Positions 27,191-35,737 of a stretch of 64,000 bases of DNA are shown here, one piece after another (positions within the stretch are counted from its first letter, which is position 1; the number at the start of each line of letters is the position of its first letter). The stretch spans positions 558,001-622,000 of the forward strand of contig NZ_JBLEOY010000001.1 of NCBI RefSeq assembly GCF_048541835.1. Direction: 5' to 3'. Under the pieces are notes generated by a model. The model was not told the DNA's origin, did no database searches, and saw only the letters and a program-made list of their open reading frames with translations. Position numbers and translations under genes: made by a program. This DNA comes from QIJE01 sp048541835 (GTDB lineage Bacteria > SZUA-79 > Acidulodesulfobacterales > Acidulodesulfobacteraceae).

Positions 27191-27994
27191 TTATTTATAA
27201 ATATTTTCTTTTGAAGGAAATATTCCGCTTTTTACCTCATCTCTGTATATCTTTAACGCATTAATCAACAATGAACGGGAATCGGCAAATTTTTTAACAA
27301 ATTTAGGCGGCTTTTGACTCAGCATTCCTACCGCATCATAAAATACTAAAACTTGTCCGTCGGTATATCTCCCTGCACCTATACCGATAGTCGGAATATT
27401 TATATTGCTGCAAACATTTAGTGTGGCTTCTTCAGGCATGGCTTCCAAAACTATCATAAATGCACCGGCATCTTCTAATGCTACAGCATCGTTCACAAGT
27501 TTTTTTACCTGAGATTCTATTTTCCCTTGAACCTTATAGCTGCCCAGTACGTTAATAAATTGCGGCATTAATCCCGTATGCCCCATAACCGGAATTCCAC
27601 TTTCGACAAGCCTTTTAACGGTACCCGCCAATGCCTCTCCACCTTCTATTTTAACGGCATTTACGCCGCTTTCTTTAAGAATTTTGCCCGCATTGGTCAG
27701 CGCCTGTTCCGTACTCACCTGATACGACATAAAAGGCATATCGCATGCTACAAATGTATCTTTTAACGCACTCTTAACTATTTTGGCATGATAAATCATT
27801 TCGTCTAACGTTACGCCTATAGTATTGTCCCGTCCCTGAACGGTAGTGGCAAGAGAATCCCCTATAAGTACTATATCCGCGCCCGCTTCTCCGGCTATAC
27901 CCGCCTGAACATAATCGTAAGCCGTAATCATTACGATTTTTTCTTTGGCTAATTTCATTTTAATAAAGTCTTCCATTCCTTTCGGCATGACCAT
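27191..27994 (-). CDS. panB: 3-methyl-2-oxobutanoate hydroxymethyltransferase
   Basis: The first step of pantothenate synthesis: a hydroxymethyl group from methylene-THF is added to ketoisovalerate to give ketopantoate. The 267 residues include 'KIVMITAYDYVQAGIAGEAGADIVLIGDSLATTVQG' (Mg-binding Asp/Ser), 'VACDMPFMSYQVS', 'AVKIEGGEALAGTVKRLVESGIPVMGHTGLMPQ' and 'GIGAGRYTDGQVLVFYDAVGM'. Family match is complete. It lies 20 bases after the phosphate acyltransferase gene. panC and panD are not in the window. Confidence 0.97.
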   Translation of the reverse strand: MVMPKGMEDFIKMKLAKEKIVMITAYDYVQAGIAGEAGADIVLIGDSLATTVQGRDNTIGVTLDEMIYHAKIVKSALKDTFVACDMPFMSYQVSTEQALTNAGKILKESGVNAVKIEGGEALAGTVKRLVESGIPVMGHTGLMPQFINVLGSYKVQGKIESQVKKLVNDAVALEDAGAFMIVLEAMPEEATLNVCSNINIPTIGIGAGRYTDGQVLVFYDAVGMLSQKPPKFVKKFADSRSLLINALKIYRDEVKSGIFPSKENIYK

Positions 27995-28014
27995 CCCGCT
28001 TTATGCGCCTAAAA

Positions 28015-28971
28015 TCATATCCACGCTTTATATTCCAGAAACTTATCGTAATTTTCAGAAACGATAGACGCCAGAGCCGTCGAGTATAATCTCGCCTCTA
28101 TATTATCGGACCGGGAAGTAAGAACGACGGGAACGGCGAGTCCCATTACTATACCGGCAACCTTTGCCCCCGCCAGGTATTCCAAATCCTTAAACAATAT
28201 ATTACCGGATTCGATATTGGGCACTACTATGATATCCGCATCACCGGCAACTTTGCTTTTAATCCCTTTTTCAACGGCAGCCTGTTTAGATATAACGTTA
28301 TCGAATGCGAGCGGCCCGTCGACTATCCCCCCGACTATCTGTCCTCTCTCCGCCATTTTAGAAATTATAGCGGCATCCAAAGTAGAACTTATTTTTGGAT
28401 TTATGGTCTCTACGGCAGACAGCATTGCGGCTTTTGGACGCTTGATACCTAACATTACAGCAAGGTCTATCGCATTCTGAAGTATTTGCGCCTTTTCGGA
28501 TATATCAGGATTAATATTTACGGCGGCATCGGTTATCAATATTAACTTTTTATAAGTCTTTATTTCCATTACAAATATGTGAGATATATACCTGTTTGTC
28601 CTCAAGCCGTTTTCCTTCAGGATAAGCTGGTGCATAAAAACATCGGTATGAATGTGTCCCTTTATTATGATATCTATCTTTTTTTCTACTGCTAACTTAA
28701 CAGCAATATAGGCGGCATCGGCATCGTTTTTGGCATTCAATATCTCTATATCATTGTTTTTATTATTAAATAATTTTTTATAGAAAGGTTTTGCCGCAAG
28801 AAAGGATAATATTTTACTTTTATTACCTATTAACTGAGGAATTATTAAACGATTTTCGTAAGCCCTAAAAACACCGTCTATAACAAGATCGTCCTCAGAA
28901 ACGACAATCGCCGCCCTCTTTTGAGACAAGATCTCCGCCTTTTTTACTATATCACTTAAGTTTTTTAACAT
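28015..28971 (-). CDS. Phosphate acetyl/butyryltransferase-family enzyme
   Basis: Transfers an acyl group between CoA and phosphate (Pta/Ptb family, PTA_PTB domain). The 318 residues show 'VDGPLAFDNVISKQAAVEKGIKSKVAGDADIIVVPNIESGNILFKDLEYLAGAKVAGIVMG', the usual C-terminal substrate-binding block, and 'ILITDAAVNINPDISEKAQILQNAIDLA'. No acetate or butyrate kinase gene is adjacent. The size and sequence favour the Ptb-like or short Pta branch; acyl preference cannot be decided by eye. Confidence 0.88.
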   Translation of the reverse strand: MLKNLSDIVKKAEILSQKRAAIVVSEDDLVIDGVFRAYENRLIIPQLIGNKSKILSFLAAKPFYKKLFNNKNNDIEILNAKNDADAAYIAVKLAVEKKIDIIIKGHIHTDVFMHQLILKENGLRTNRYISHIFVMEIKTYKKLILITDAAVNINPDISEKAQILQNAIDLAVMLGIKRPKAAMLSAVETINPKISSTLDAAIISKMAERGQIVGGIVDGPLAFDNVISKQAAVEKGIKSKVAGDADIIVVPNIESGNILFKDLEYLAGAKVAGIVMGLAVPVVLTSRSDNIEARLYSTALASIVSENYDKFLEYKAWI

Positions 28972-28987
28972 CTGTGGAATGGATAAA

Positions 28988-29290
28988 TCAGACTATCTTA
29001 CTTAAAATATTGCCGATTTGATTAGTGCCGATAGTAAGCCTACCGCTGTCGTTATACTGCGAACCGGCATTTCCATTATCCTGCTTTCGATCAAGATTTG
29101 CAACCGATAAATTTAAAGCATTGATTAAACCCTTGCTTATTGTCTTAGCCGTGTTTAAGACTAATGATGCGGTTTTATCGACAACATCGTTAGGGCCTGA
29201 AATACTTTGATACCGACCGCTTCCTGCATCAGCCCGATTATTTTGAAAAACTTGTGAAACCGCAGAATTACTATTTAAGCCCTGAATCAT
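28988..29290 (-). CDS. Unknown small protein behind a strong promoter
   Basis: About 100 residues, rich in Asn, Ser and Gln, without Cys, signal peptide or membrane segment. A central amphipathic helix is likely ('VDKTASLVLNTAKTISKGLI'). I do not recognise the family. The ATG at 29290 is preferred over a TTG nine bases upstream because the TTG lies too close to the AAGGGG ribosome site. A near-consensus promoter (29342-29369) lies about 45 bases upstream. It heads the acyltransferase-panB-nitroreductase run. Confidence 0.6.
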   Translation of the reverse strand: MIQGLNSNSAVSQVFQNNRADAGSGRYQSISGPNDVVDKTASLVLNTAKTISKGLINALNLSVANLDRKQDNGNAGSQYNDSGRLTIGTNQIGNILSKIV

Positions 29291-29341
29291 AATAAACAAT
29301 CACCCCTTAAAATCTTAACTAACAATAAACGTACTGTTTGT

Positions 29342-29369
29342 ATAGTATCATAAAAATACATATTGTCAA
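29342..29369 (-). promoter_or_regulatory. Near-consensus sigma70 promoter with extended -10
   Basis: On the minus strand a perfect -35 TTGACA (29364-29369) and TACTAT (29342-29347) are 16 bases apart, with TGA directly before the -10 (extended TGn). This is the best sigma70 match in the window. It drives the unknown small protein and probably the genes behind it. Confidence 0.7.
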
Positions 29370-29425
29370 ATTTTAAAACCTCGCAGACTAACTCATCGGC
29401 GTTCTCGGAATATTTTTTGCTTAAA

Positions 29426-31402
29426 TCAATAAAAATATACGCTGGATACTGCAATAAAATAATTTTTTAAATATTCAAGGTAGGTTACTATCGTTTTTCT
29501 ATATTTTTTATAATCCCTTGCCGATATAGTCGGGTTTTTAGACTCAAATTTATAAAAACAGTGCAAGATTTTTTTACCCTTCAAATTTGAATAAGAACAG
29601 GAGGAATAAGCTTCCGCAACATTATTGTCAAGCTTTAAAGGCGCCGGCAGATAATAAATATTCGCTTTTTTCGGGAGTTTAAGATCTATTTTAAAAATAT
29701 GTTCAAAGGAATATCCCATAACTAAGGGGTAAATCCTGTTAGTTTTTAAAACAGCGTCGATAAGACTCGTATCTATCGGCAATATTTGATGGAATATCAA
29801 TTTATCGCCGTTTAATTCTCCATAATCCTTATCGGAAAATCTTATTGCCAGCTTTATGCGTCCGCCGATGTTCTTAAGATTTTTATAATCGAAACTTTTA
29901 ATATTTGCACCCGGAATAAAATCATATAAAAAATTAACGGCCCTAATCTTTTTATGATATCCGTCTAAGTTTTTCAATGAAGACCTTTCAAGATTTGCGT
30001 AAACCCCTTTATATATTACCGATATATTGCCCTTTAGGTCTCCCTTTTTATTCAATTTTCCTTTAAATAAGAATATCTTTTCGTTCTGCTTAGGCTTTTC
30101 CGAGGGTAACTTGATAAATTTAAAAGTATTATTAAGTAATAGTACACCCTTTCTCCCCGATAGGTTAAACGGGAGCTTAAACGCCTTATATGAAGAAGAA
30201 TCGGGGTACAAATAGTATCTACCCTTGCCGTTATTGCCTCTTTCTTTTAAGGTAACCCCTACGATAACAGAATCGAACTGATTCGGCGAAATACTCTTTG
30301 TATTCAGATCCGGGGCATTCAATGACGAAACGAGAACGGGGTAAGCGTTAATTCCTTCAGTCTCTAACATCGATATTAAAAGCGAAGCCATAGATTTTGA
30401 GTCGCCGTAGCCGTTTACGAACGTCGTCTTTGCGGATTCCGGCTTATACCCGTTTATACCGTAACCTATTCCGGCATACCTGAACGATTTTACGAAAGCA
30501 TCGTAAATAGAAATTATCTTTTGTTTTTGGCTCTTGTTTTTCCTGTTTTTAATGGCAGACTTAACGAAATTTTTAATCTTTTCCGACGATTTTTCGGACT
30601 TCACAAACATCTTACTTATATTTTTAAGCAATTTATTCCATGAAGTATAAGTGGAAACGGAAATATATTTTCTATAATTTTCCAAGGGAGGCATATATGA
30701 TTCTTTTTTTATTGCAGAAATATCCTTAAGGGATATTTTGAGTTTTATGTATTTTTGTTTTCCGACATGAATAACACCCATATAAACTACGGATTTATCT
30801 ATCCTGTGTAAATATAAATTAATATGTAATCCGGCGGGATACAGCAGTGTAAAGTTTATTTTCTTTACCGGAATCGTATAGGAAAAATAATTTGTATAAA
30901 AAACACCGTCCTTAATCAAGGGTTTAAAATTATTAATTTCGTAAGAGAAATTTATTACCGAACCATCCTCCACCGCAGGCATTGAAACCGTCAAATATTT
31001 TACATTGGAATAAGCCGGATAATTAACGGCAAAGCCCGGAGAGACAATATTCACGGCATGCTTACCGACCGGAATCTTAAACATTCCCCTGAGCAAAGTA
31101 TATGCATATAATAATTTAACTTTCTGATATTTTGTCGAAAACGGCACCATCACTTCGGAATATCTGTTTATCCCTCGTTGCGACAATATTCTTACAGACT
31201 CGGTTATATATGTTTTAAGCTTGTAATCTCTATCTAATTTTAACAGTACGTCCTTTTTGATTATATACGCCCCATGATCTTTGGCGCTATTATCGCCAAT
31301 CTTAGCGGCATAAGAATTATCCTGATTTATAAAACTTAGCATTGCCAAAGCGGCAAAAAAAATAAATAATAAAGTTAAGGATGATGAAAGTAATTTTTTC
31401 AT
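29426..31402 (-). CDS. DUF3857/transglutaminase-like exported protein with degenerate active site
   Basis: The frame can be extended to 31486, but the ATG at 31402 gives a proper signal peptide (MKKLLSSSLTLLFIFFAALA), so 658 residues are proposed. The N-terminal half matches the DUF3857 pattern ('VSMPAVEDGSVINFSYEI'), followed by a transglutaminase-like domain ('YGINGYKPESAKTTFVNGYG'). Where active members have GDCKD the sequence reads GDSKS (codon 30398-30400 = TCA, Ser), and the FNH motif reads FDS (codon 30269-30271 = TCT, Ser). Both catalytic Cys and His thus seem lost, and a binding or scaffold role is more likely than catalysis. It lies 38 bases after the TIGR02757 gene. Confidence 0.8.
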   Translation of the reverse strand: MKKLLSSSLTLLFIFFAALAMLSFINQDNSYAAKIGDNSAKDHGAYIIKKDVLLKLDRDYKLKTYITESVRILSQRGINRYSEVMVPFSTKYQKVKLLYAYTLLRGMFKIPVGKHAVNIVSPGFAVNYPAYSNVKYLTVSMPAVEDGSVINFSYEINNFKPLIKDGVFYTNYFSYTIPVKKINFTLLYPAGLHINLYLHRIDKSVVYMGVIHVGKQKYIKLKISLKDISAIKKESYMPPLENYRKYISVSTYTSWNKLLKNISKMFVKSEKSSEKIKNFVKSAIKNRKNKSQKQKIISIYDAFVKSFRYAGIGYGINGYKPESAKTTFVNGYGDSKSMASLLISMLETEGINAYPVLVSSLNAPDLNTKSISPNQFDSVIVGVTLKERGNNGKGRYYLYPDSSSYKAFKLPFNLSGRKGVLLLNNTFKFIKLPSEKPKQNEKIFLFKGKLNKKGDLKGNISVIYKGVYANLERSSLKNLDGYHKKIRAVNFLYDFIPGANIKSFDYKNLKNIGGRIKLAIRFSDKDYGELNGDKLIFHQILPIDTSLIDAVLKTNRIYPLVMGYSFEHIFKIDLKLPKKANIYYLPAPLKLDNNVAEAYSSCSYSNLKGKKILHCFYKFESKNPTISARDYKKYRKTIVTYLEYLKNYFIAVSSVYFY

Positions 31403-31440
31403 TAATAAAACCTTTTTTGCGTTTAATGTTAAAATTTTAT

Positions 31441-32535
31441 TCAGCCGTTCAAATTGCAAATATCGTAAATAGCACACTTCCCGCAATTCTCAATATTCTT
31501 GCTTTTTTTACATAAATCTAATATTCCCAATCTCGTAATAGCAAAATCATACTTCACCGGATCGAAACAGTCAAGTTTTTTAAGGTTTTCGGTTATCTCC
31601 TCCGCCATTTTAAAAGAAGGATTCCCATATTTTGTTAAACCGATGTAGCGGCTGATTCTGGCCATGTGGGTATCGACGGGGATTATTAACTGATACGGCT
31701 GAATTCCTCCGCTCCATATACCAAAATCAAGATTATCGGAATTTCTTACCATCCATCTCAAGTATAAATTTATTCTTTTGCATGGACTGCCGTCGGCGGG
31801 AGACGTAAAAAAGAAATGCACCATAGAATCCTTGGGTAAAACGGCACTGCCGTAAACAGGTGCAAAGTCCACAAGCCCCATTGCCCTTTTAGAAAAGCTT
31901 ATTATGGCATTTTTTAAGTTTATATCTGCCGGATTATAGCCTTCAAGAAAAAAACTTTCTATAGAATTGTATTTTTTAAGTATTTCACTTAAAATTAAAA
32001 AAAGGGCAACAATATCCTTTTCCTTAATGAATCTATAATAAAAACCTTTAAACACTTTAAAACCGTCGGCTGCGTTAAAATTAAGCGCAAATTCATAAAA
32101 CTTATGACCGACAATCTTGTCTATCTTATCAAGGATTTTAAGAATTTGAGGTACACCGCCAAATGCAAATCCTGCCGCTATAAACCCTGCAACCTCAATA
32201 TCCTTAATATCATCAAATTTACGGACAAAACCAAGCGGATCGGAGTATAAATAAGATTCTTCAAACTTCTCATATATACCCTCGAGGCACTCTTTTAGTC
32301 TCTTTTCTTCGTCTAACGGCTTAACGTGTTCTAATACTCCATTTTTATAGGCAAATGTCTTGCCGTTAGGTAGCGACCAGCAATCGCCCTCTTCTAACGG
32401 ATAGGGCACTTCCTTTCCGCGCCCTATGAAAACCTCTTTCCCGTCTATCAGAGTAAAGAAATTAAAATCGTTATCTTCCCAAACCACGGATTTACCGGCG
32501 TTTTTCACGTTTGAACCGTTATCGCTTAAATGCAA
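31441..32535 (-). CDS. TIGR02757 (DUF2400) family protein with C-terminal Cys cluster
   Basis: A conserved bacterial family of unknown function, distantly like HhH-GPD/endonuclease III proteins. Diagnostic parts are 'YSDPLGFVRKFDDIKDIEVAGFIAAGFAFGGVPQI', 'LVDFAPVYGSA', 'KRINLYLRWMVRNSDNLDFGIW' and 'LIIPVDTHMARISRYIGLT'. The C-terminus carries C-x8-C-x2-C-x5-C ('LCKKSKNIENCGKCAIYDIC'), close to the [4Fe-4S] loop of endonuclease III. At 364 residues it is longer than usual: the first 75 or so residues ('FFTLIDGKEVFIGRGKEVPYP') form an additional small beta-rich part. It follows the flavodiiron gene by 36 bases. Confidence 0.85.
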   Translation of the reverse strand: MHLSDNGSNVKNAGKSVVWEDNDFNFFTLIDGKEVFIGRGKEVPYPLEEGDCWSLPNGKTFAYKNGVLEHVKPLDEEKRLKECLEGIYEKFEESYLYSDPLGFVRKFDDIKDIEVAGFIAAGFAFGGVPQILKILDKIDKIVGHKFYEFALNFNAADGFKVFKGFYYRFIKEKDIVALFLILSEILKKYNSIESFFLEGYNPADINLKNAIISFSKRAMGLVDFAPVYGSAVLPKDSMVHFFFTSPADGSPCKRINLYLRWMVRNSDNLDFGIWSGGIQPYQLIIPVDTHMARISRYIGLTKYGNPSFKMAEEITENLKKLDCFDPVKYDFAITRLGILDLCKKSKNIENCGKCAIYDICNLNG

Positions 32536-32571
32536 GTCTATCCCCGTTTTATATTCTAAAGACCATTACGG

Positions 32572-33792
32572 CTAATCCTGCGTTATTTTATCGGCAAAAT
32601 CTCTTCCGAATTCCTCGCATTTTAGCAAATCCTCTTCAAAAGGCGTTATCTGTATCTTTAAACCCTCTTGGACTATAACGAACTTCAGGCTTTTAAAAAT
32701 ATCCTGTACCATCTTAACCGCTTCTCCGCTCCAACCGTAACAACCGAAAACAGCGGCTTTTTTGTTTTTGACATTCAGCATAACCATGGACGATATCATA
32801 TCCAATATGGGTTTAGGCGGTTTTGCGTTAAAGGTCGGCGAACCTATAATGACGGCATCGGACCTTTCTATCGTATCAATAACGCTTGCGGCATCGGCAT
32901 TAACTAAATTCACCATTTCTATCTCTGTTGAACCCTTGATGTCGGCACCCTTTGCAATGTGTTTAGCCATCTTTTCGGTATTACCGTAAGCCGATGCGTA
33001 AATAACGGCTATTTTTTTTACTGCCCCATTTGATTCGACGGTTTTGCTCGCTTCGGTATACCAATCGATATATTTTTTTAAGTCTTTTCTTAAAATCGGA
33101 CCGTGCGACGGTGCGATCATATTTATATCGTAATCTTTAAGTTTTTCCAATGCGCTCATGGAATAATTTTTAAACGGTCTCATTATGCAAGCAAAATAAA
33201 ACTTAAAGGCTTCAAATGCCGCATCCTTGTCTTCAATCAGATCATTAAAAACATTTACGTCGCAATAATGAGTTCCAAAAAAATCACACGAAAAAAGTAT
33301 TTTATCCTCTTTAAGGTACGTAAACATAGTGTCCGGCCAGTGCAAAAACGGAGCACCGACGAACTGCAGCGTTTTACCGCCCAAATCGATCGAATCGCCG
33401 TCACCGACTATAATATTATTATAATCTCCTTTGACAATATGTTTAACAAAGTGATGAGCGTTTTTTGAATAAACTAATGTTGCGTTTTTTGCTATTTCTC
33501 TTATTACATTAAGTGATCCGGAATGGTCCGGTTCCGTATGATTAATTATTATATAATCAATTTTAGATATGTCGGTTAATCCGTTTAGTTTATCTATCAA
33601 TTGGTCCTTCATGCCTATTTTTACCGTGTCTATAAGCGCGGATTTATGACTTCCCTGAATAAAATAAGAATTGTATGTGGTTCCATTTTTCGTAGGAACT
33701 ATTATATCAAATGCTTTTAAATCCGGATCCAACGCCCCGACATAGGATACGCCGTCCTTCATCGGCAAGGCTTTTTTAATATCGCCATCCAT
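32572..33792 (-). CDS. Class A flavodiiron protein (FprA/ROO-like)
   Basis: Reduces O2 to water or NO to N2O, protecting anaerobes. The metallo-beta-lactamase-like domain has the diiron ligands H85, E87, D89 and H90 ('NHTEPDHSG'), H151 ('FLHWPD'), D170 ('SCDFFGTH') and H230 ('PSHGPI'). A flavodoxin domain begins near residue 258 with the FMN loop 'YASAYGNTEKMAKHIA'. It has no rubredoxin or NAD(P)H domain (406 residues, class A). A strong AAGGAGG site precedes the ATG. It is divergent from hemW. The electron donor and the O2/NO preference cannot be read from the sequence. Confidence 0.96.
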   Translation of the reverse strand: MDGDIKKALPMKDGVSYVGALDPDLKAFDIIVPTKNGTTYNSYFIQGSHKSALIDTVKIGMKDQLIDKLNGLTDISKIDYIIINHTEPDHSGSLNVIREIAKNATLVYSKNAHHFVKHIVKGDYNNIIVGDGDSIDLGGKTLQFVGAPFLHWPDTMFTYLKEDKILFSCDFFGTHYCDVNVFNDLIEDKDAAFEAFKFYFACIMRPFKNYSMSALEKLKDYDINMIAPSHGPILRKDLKKYIDWYTEASKTVESNGAVKKIAVIYASAYGNTEKMAKHIAKGADIKGSTEIEMVNLVNADAASVIDTIERSDAVIIGSPTFNAKPPKPILDMISSMVMLNVKNKKAAVFGCYGWSGEAVKMVQDIFKSLKFVIVQEGLKIQITPFEEDLLKCEEFGRDFADKITQD

Positions 33793-33847
33793 ACATAAAC
33801 CTCCTTAAACCTAAAAATTTATAAAATCAAATCTTTAATGTTATAAT

Positions 33848-33876
33848 TTGATTAATTAAATTGTACCTCTTATTAT
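33848..33876 (+). promoter_or_regulatory. Promoter of hemW
   Basis: TTGATT (33848-33853) and TATTAT (33871-33876) are 17 bases apart, leaving about 50 bases of leader before hemW. The -35 lies inside an imperfect 18-base palindrome (AATTTGATTAATTAAATT, 33845-33862) within the divergent region shared with the flavodiiron gene. Confidence 0.55.
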
Positions 33877-33933
33877 TATATCATATACGATAATTTATTA
33901 TAAGCGTAAAACACGGACATAAAATTGAAATAA

Positions 33934-35100
33934 ATGAATATTTATATACACATTCCCTTTTGCAAAAGTAAATGTAACTACTGCAGTTTTTATTCCATAC
34001 CCATATCGAGATCTGAACATAATCCTGCATATTTTAAATATTACTTCAACCTGCTGATAAAAGAGATGAAAAACATGTCTCAAAAGTTCTCTCTCCGCGA
34101 CTCCCCTGTTAACGGCATATATTTTGGCGGCGGTACTCCGTCTATTATGCCCGCAGATTTTTTTAGCGGTTTTTTAAGACACATAGAAAACAATTTTAAG
34201 ATTATGGACGATGCCGAAATAACGGTAGAGATAAACCCCGAAAGCGGAGACTTTGAAAAGTTATCGGCTCTAAAATCATTCGGTGTAAACCGTTTATCTA
34301 TAGGGGCACAAAGTTTTAACCCGGACGTACTGAGAACGGCAGGCAGGATTCATAATAAAGAAGATATTTACGATACAGTGAGCAATGCGAAAAAAGCCGG
34401 CTTTAAGAACATATCGCTTGATTTGATAATAGGGCTTCCAATGCAAATCGAAAATGTCTTTCATAACGATATAGGGCAAATACTAAACATGGAACCGGAA
34501 CATATCTCCGCCTACATGCTCAGCGTAGAAAATAATACTGAATTTTATAAAATATACAATAAAAATAACGGGATAACATTCGCGTCGGAAGAACGCATAG
34601 CCGGATATTATGAAATATTATGTGAATTTTTGGACAAAGCGGATTATATTCACTATGAAATATCCAACTTTTCAAAACCCGGATATGAGAGCAGACACAA
34701 TATGAATTACTGGAAAAGGGGGGAATATTTAGGCTTAGGACCTTCGGCTTCGTCTTTTTTTAAAACAGGAGACAGGGAAGAAATCAGAAAAACCAATGTG
34801 TCCGATTTAAGTATATACACCCTTAATATTTTAGATAAATCTAAAAATGGGACCGGAACTGATTTTACTGAAGTACTGACCGAAAAAGATAAGATTAATG
34901 AAGAAATATTTTTATCGTTAAGAACAAATTGCGGAATAAGCTCAAAAAGACTGATAGAATTTGTTAAACCTGATATTATCAACGACTTCATAAATGCGGG
35001 ACTTATGCAAATTAAGAAATGCCGGCTAAACGATTATATCGTTTTAACCGTAGAAGGAATGCTTTTATCATCAGAAATATTTGCCAGAATTATGGTTTGA
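33934..35100 (+). CDS. hemW: HemW-like radical SAM protein (heme chaperone)
   Basis: A radical SAM protein of the HemN superfamily, 388 residues. The [4Fe-4S] Cys motif is C10-x3-C14-x2-C17 ('PFCKSKCNYCSFYS') directly at the N-terminus, as in HemW; HemN has a longer N-terminus. 'GGGTPSIMPADFF', 'EVEINPES'-type and 'NRLSIGAQSFNPDVLRTAGRIHN' blocks follow, and the C-terminal winged part holds 'EEIFLSLRTNCGIS'. HemW transfers heme to target proteins and is often misannotated as a coproporphyrinogen oxidase. It is transcribed divergently from the flavodiiron gene. Confidence 0.93.
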   Translation: MNIYIHIPFCKSKCNYCSFYSIPISRSEHNPAYFKYYFNLLIKEMKNMSQKFSLRDSPVNGIYFGGGTPSIMPADFFSGFLRHIENNFKIMDDAEITVEINPESGDFEKLSALKSFGVNRLSIGAQSFNPDVLRTAGRIHNKEDIYDTVSNAKKAGFKNISLDLIIGLPMQIENVFHNDIGQILNMEPEHISAYMLSVENNTEFYKIYNKNNGITFASEERIAGYYEILCEFLDKADYIHYEISNFSKPGYESRHNMNYWKRGEYLGLGPSASSFFKTGDREEIRKTNVSDLSIYTLNILDKSKNGTGTDFTEVLTEKDKINEEIFLSLRTNCGISSKRLIEFVKPDIINDFINAGLMQIKKCRLNDYIVLTVEGMLLSSEIFARIMV

Positions 35101-35111
35101 CACTTTTTATA

Positions 35112-35140
35112 TTGAAATATAATCAATTGATATTTATAAT
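35112..35140 (+). promoter_or_regulatory. Promoter of tRNA-Ser(TGA)
   Basis: TTGAAA (35112-35117) and a consensus TATAAT (35135-35140) are separated by exactly 17 bases, 22 bases before the tRNA. A 12-base perfect palindrome, ATGAGGCCTCAT (35144-35155), lies over the expected transcript start. Confidence 0.65.
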
Positions 35141-35161
35141 GATATGAGGCCTCATGTTTAC

Positions 35162-35248
<87 letters not shown>

Positions 35249-35296
35249 TTCAAAAATAAAACGGTTACTTTGGGATGTCGACAACGATAGTAAGAA

Positions 35297-35318
35297 GGGG
35301 GTTCGAATCCCTCTCTCC
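35297..35318 (+). repeat. Direct repeat of the tRNA-Ser 3' end (attachment-site-like scar)
   Basis: The T-arm and 3' acceptor sequence of tRNA-Ser (35221-35244) recurs here: GGGGGTTCGAATCCCTCTCT is identical over 20 bases, then the copy lacks one TC. tRNA 3'-end duplications are typical traces of site-specific integration. No integrase gene is present, so this would be a scar, or else a relic of a second tRNA copy. Confidence 0.7.
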
Positions 35319-35362
35319 TATGCGAGCAATCATTTTATTAAAAAATTTCTCTTTCTATTGCA

Positions 35363-35737
35363 TCATTCATTAATCCAATGAAATGCCTGTTCGCGCTCGT
35401 TTGAATGGAAATTTTTTATCTCACCGCCGATTATCGATGCAGCTATTTTTAACCCCCATTCAAACCATTTCGGGGCGCCGATTACGCCCATTTTTTCAAA
35501 ATCGTTTCTGTGTGTGAACCCAAAACGGGCGTCATCCCACAACGCTTCGGCTTCCCAGCCATGAAATTTGTCACCCATATCCAATAAGAGCCGCGCCTTG
35601 CCGTATTCACGGATAATAGATTCCAAGCGCGGGATAAATACGTTCTTATAATCCTCATCCGTTAACTTGCCCACGGCGCTAAGTATGAGAATATTAGCCT
35701 TGCTTTCCGGCAACACTTTAATGTTAATTTGACTCAT
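35363..35737 (-). CDS. SpoIIAA-like (STAS-related) family protein
   Basis: 124 residues matching the SpoIIAA-like family: 'ILILSAVGKLTDEDYKNVFIPRLESIIREYGKARLLLDM' and 'WDDARFGFTHRNDFEKMGVIGAPKWFEWGLKIAASIIGGEIKNF' are typical. Such STAS-like proteins are soluble and of unknown role. A GAGGGGAG ribosome site precedes the ATG and a TATAAT (35757-35762) lies just upstream. It sits alone between the tRNA-Ser scar and the transposase relic, so it may belong to an acquired segment. Confidence 0.85.
   Translation of the reverse strand: MSQINIKVLPESKANILILSAVGKLTDEDYKNVFIPRLESIIREYGKARLLLDMGDKFHGWEAEALWDDARFGFTHRNDFEKMGVIGAPKWFEWGLKIAASIIGGEIKNFHSNEREQAFHWINE

Noticed and set aside
33848..33861. 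FNR box (TTGAT-N4-ATCAA) upstream of hemW
   Set aside because: The second half-site does not match; only the first half is present.
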